A stretch of 14,149 nucleotides of DNA, from positions 1,550-15,698 of the forward strand of contig HF991953.1 of assembly GCA_000433135.1 (NCBI GenBank). The letters are read 5' to 3'. Positions 12,089-14,149 of the stretch are shown here, piece after piece. Source of the DNA: Clostridium sp. CAG:921 (lineage in GTDB: Bacteria > Bacillota > Clostridia > TANB77 > CAG-465). Position 1 is the first letter of the stretch, and each line of letters begins with the position of its first letter. Under the pieces are notes generated by a model. The model worked only from the letters and a program-made list of their open reading frames with translations, had not been told where the DNA came from and ran no database searches. The position numbers were made by a program, and so were the translations under genes.

Positions 12089-14149
12089 ATTACTACTATT
12101 ATGTACTGTACACTGTGCTGATGGAACCATATATGCCCAATCCGCTGGTTTTACTTGTGGTTCTCCATCTCTTGTTATAAATGATTTTGATGTAACACTT
12201 GGGCAATACTCATTTGCTACAAGACCTGTTTCATTGCAAATATTTACCATTTTATGTATATTACATGTTGCTGTAGGAATTGAGTCTTTTGCTACTAAAT
12301 CAGTTCCAGTTTTATCGCCTCTAGGATCAGCTCTGCATGCATCTGTTGCTACAAGACCTGATACAGTACAAAGTGGAGCTGTAGTAACAGAATCTGGTTG
12401 TTCAAATTGTTTTACTGGTTTTCCTTTATTTATTGCTTTAGCTACATCATTAAATAGTGCAACTGAAGTATATGGATATGATCCAATTTTTCTTCTTCCA
12501 ATAGCTGTAGCTCCATCTTTATAGTCATAACCATTCCAACAAGCAATTGTATAATATGGAGTATATCCACAAAACCATTGATCCTTATCACTATCTGTGT
12601 TACCAGTTTTTCCTGCAACTGCCATTCCTGTTCCAAGATTTACATAACCATATGCTGTACCACCTGCTTTTACAACACTTTCAAGACAACTTGTAAGCAT
12701 ATATGCAGTAGAATCTTTCATTACAGATTTTGCATTTGATTTTTTAGCTAATACTTCATTTCCGTCACTATCTAAAACTTTAGTATAAAATTTTGGCTCT
12801 ATATACACACCTTGATTTGCAATTGTTGCATAGGCATTTGCCATTTCAAGTACTGTTGCACCTTTAGTAAGTCCTCCAATAGAAAATGAATAGCTTTGAT
12901 CATTTGATGACTTATTTTCACTAGCTGTTACTAAATGCTTTAATCCTAAATTCTTTGCAAAATTTATAGCATAAACAGCATCAACTTTAAAGTATGCTCT
13001 AACAGCAGGTAAGTTCATTGATTTTGCTATTGCATTTCTTACTGTTACATAACCATTATATCCTACATAGTAGTTTTTTGGACCTTTGCCATTAAGTAAT
13101 TGTGAATCATCAATACCTGCACCTGGTGATAAAACTCCCATTTCAAACGCTGGACCATATGCACCTATTGGTTTCATACAAGAACCTGGTTGTCTAGGTT
13201 CTTCTGTGGCTCTATTTAGCGTAAATGCACCTGTTTTTTTACCTGCGCCACCAGTTAGTCCTACTACACTTCCAGTAGATTGTTCAATTACTACCATAGC
13301 TGATTGCATAAACTTACCCTTACTATCAGTATAAAAATATTTTTCATTTGAATATGCACTATCTATAGCATTTTGAACATTTTGATCAAGTGTTGCATAA
13401 ATTCTAAGACCTCCACCATAAAGTTTTTCATTTGCTGCTCCCTCAGAAAGTCCTTTTTCCTCCATTAAGTCCTTCTTTACTTGCTTTATAACCTCATCAA
13501 CAAAGTAACTTTGAACTTGATAACTAGTATCACCTTTATTAAATTCAATTTCTTGTGATTTTGCTTCATCATATTGTTCCTGAGTTATCTTTCCAAGACT
13601 TAACATTTTTGATAATACAATCTTTTGTCTATCAAGTAATTTTTGCCTTGCCTCATCACTCTTATATGGATTAGTAGCTTCTGGCGTTTGTATTGCCGCT
13701 GCTAATACTGCAGCCTCTGCAATTGTTATATCTTTTAGATCTTTATTAAAATAATGGTTTGCTGCAACACTTACACCATATGCCCCATCACCAAAGTAAA
13801 TTTTATTTACATATGCCTCAAAAATCTCTTCTTTTGACATTTTTGTCTCAGCAAGCGTAGCTCTATACCACTCTCTTATTTTTCTTTTCCAACTTGATTC
13901 GTTATCTTCACTTACGTTTTTTATAAGCTGTTGAGTTATAGTACTACCACCAAAATCTGATTTTCCACCATTTAATACATATGTAATTACAGCTGCAGCA
14001 GTTCTTTTTATATCAACACCTTTATGTGTAAAAAATCTTTCATCTTCTATAGACACAACTGCATCAACTAAGCACTGTGGAATCTCTGAATATTTTGCAA
14101 GAACCCTATTTTCATTTTTTAGCTCGGCTATTTGATTATTTTGAGAATC
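12086..14149 (-). CDS. Class A penicillin-binding protein (PBP1a type), 5' end outside window
   Basis: This is a bifunctional cell-wall synthase with glycosyltransferase and transpeptidase domains. The frame stays open to the window edge, giving 687 residues; the cytoplasmic and membrane start is missing. GTG 14056 is internal, because ENRV...SEIPQCLVDAVV precedes SIEDERFF as in PBP1a proteins. Numbering from the edge, the glycosyltransferase motifs are EDERFF (35-40) and GGSTITQQL (67-75), then KIREWYRA. The transpeptidase motifs are Ser-Cys-Met-Lys (323-326, catalytic Ser323), Ser-Met-Asn (377-379) and Lys-Thr-Gly (514-516), all intact. The C-terminal part carries two similar Cys-bracketed motifs, CTVSGLVATDAC and CNETGLVANEYC. 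It acts outside the membrane on lipid II and stem peptides. The stop at 12086 seems premature: a repeat-encoding tail follows out of frame. Confidence 0.96.
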   Translation of the reverse strand, partial: DSQNNQIAELKNENRVLAKYSEIPQCLVDAVVSIEDERFFTHKGVDIKRTAAAVITYVLNGGKSDFGGSTITQQLIKNVSEDNESSWKRKIREWYRATLAETKMSKEEIFEAYVNKIYFGDGAYGVSVAANHYFNKDLKDITIAEAAVLAAAIQTPEATNPYKSDEARQKLLDRQKIVLSKMLSLGKITQEQYDEAKSQEIEFNKGDTSYQVQSYFVDEVIKQVKKDLMEEKGLSEGAANEKLYGGGLRIYATLDQNVQNAIDSAYSNEKYFYTDSKGKFMQSAMVVIEQSTGSVVGLTGGAGKKTGAFTLNRATEEPRQPGSCMKPIGAYGPAFEMGVLSPGAGIDDSQLLNGKGPKNYYVGYNGYVTVRNAIAKSMNLPAVRAYFKVDAVYAINFAKNLGLKHLVTASENKSSNDQSYSFSIGGLTKGATVLEMANAYATIANQGVYIEPKFYTKVLDSDGNEVLAKKSNAKSVMKDSTAYMLTSCLESVVKAGGTAYGYVNLGTGMAVAGKTGNTDSDKDQWFCGYTPYYTIACWNGYDYKDGATAIGRRKIGSYPYTSVALFNDVAKAINKGKPVKQFEQPDSVTTAPLCTVSGLVATDACRADPRGDKTGTDLVAKDSIPTATCNIHKMVNICNETGLVANEYCPSVTSKSFITRDGEPQVKPADWAYMVPSAQCTVHNSSN

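Noticed and set aside
12442..12636. 64-codon minus-strand ORF inside the PBP gene
   Set aside because: It overlaps the transpeptidase KTG region of the PBP in another frame and has no ribosome binding site or recognisable sequence.
14054..14056. GTG 14056 as true start of the PBP
   Set aside because: The frame is open upstream to the window edge and encodes the conserved segment that precedes EDERFF in PBP1a proteins, so the gene is truncated by the window.

Overview
The window is very AT-rich DNA. Its genes suggest a low-GC endospore-forming Bacillota of the Clostridia type: a tripartite GerA-family germinant receptor operon, a sequence that fits a sigma-G promoter exactly, tandem Spo0A-box-like sites, strong AAGGAGG ribosome binding sites and a class A penicillin-binding protein of clostridial type. 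I cannot name a species. Most genes lie on the minus strand; one gene pair at 4659-5687 is on the plus strand.

Layout from low to high coordinates. (1) 89-4223, minus: germinant receptor operon in the order A-C-B (GerAA, GerAC, GerAB types), with TAATG overlaps between genes and a sigma-G promoter match just upstream. The GerAC-type protein lacks the lipobox cysteine. (2) 4224-4658: divergent intergenic region holding the sigma-G promoter and, at its other end, three 10-bp-spaced Spo0A-box-like sites next to a possible sigma-A promoter. (3) 4659-5687, plus: two tandem paralogous proteins, each with one membrane anchor and an outer domain, closed by a bidirectional terminator. (4) 5760-8388, minus: two small transcription units, each with a good sigma-A promoter followed by a tiny ORF of 5 or 7 codons with a near-perfect Shine-Dalgarno. 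One unit carries a 7-TM protein with a degenerate GGDEF domain plus a small membrane protein. The other carries a paralogous small membrane protein plus an unknown soluble protein. (5) 8774-9946, minus: three tandem paralogs of an unrecognised small-protein family; the first is a one-and-a-half-module protein. (6) 9985-11820, minus: an HD-domain hydrolase and methionyl-tRNA formyltransferase (fmt). (7) 11923-14149, minus: a class A PBP that runs off the window. It is followed out of frame by three 48-bp repeats that would encode a hydrophilic 16-residue tail repeat.

Genes with a confident function are the Ger operon (germinant sensing in the spore inner membrane), fmt (initiator tRNA formylation) and the PBP (peptidoglycan polymerisation and cross-linking). 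The HD protein is a probable metal-dependent phosphohydrolase of unknown substrate. The middle part, 4659-9946, is accessory in character: unknown paralog families, small membrane proteins, an inactive-looking GGDEF protein and mini-ORF leaders. I see no tRNA, rRNA, CRISPR array, insertion sequence or phage structural gene.
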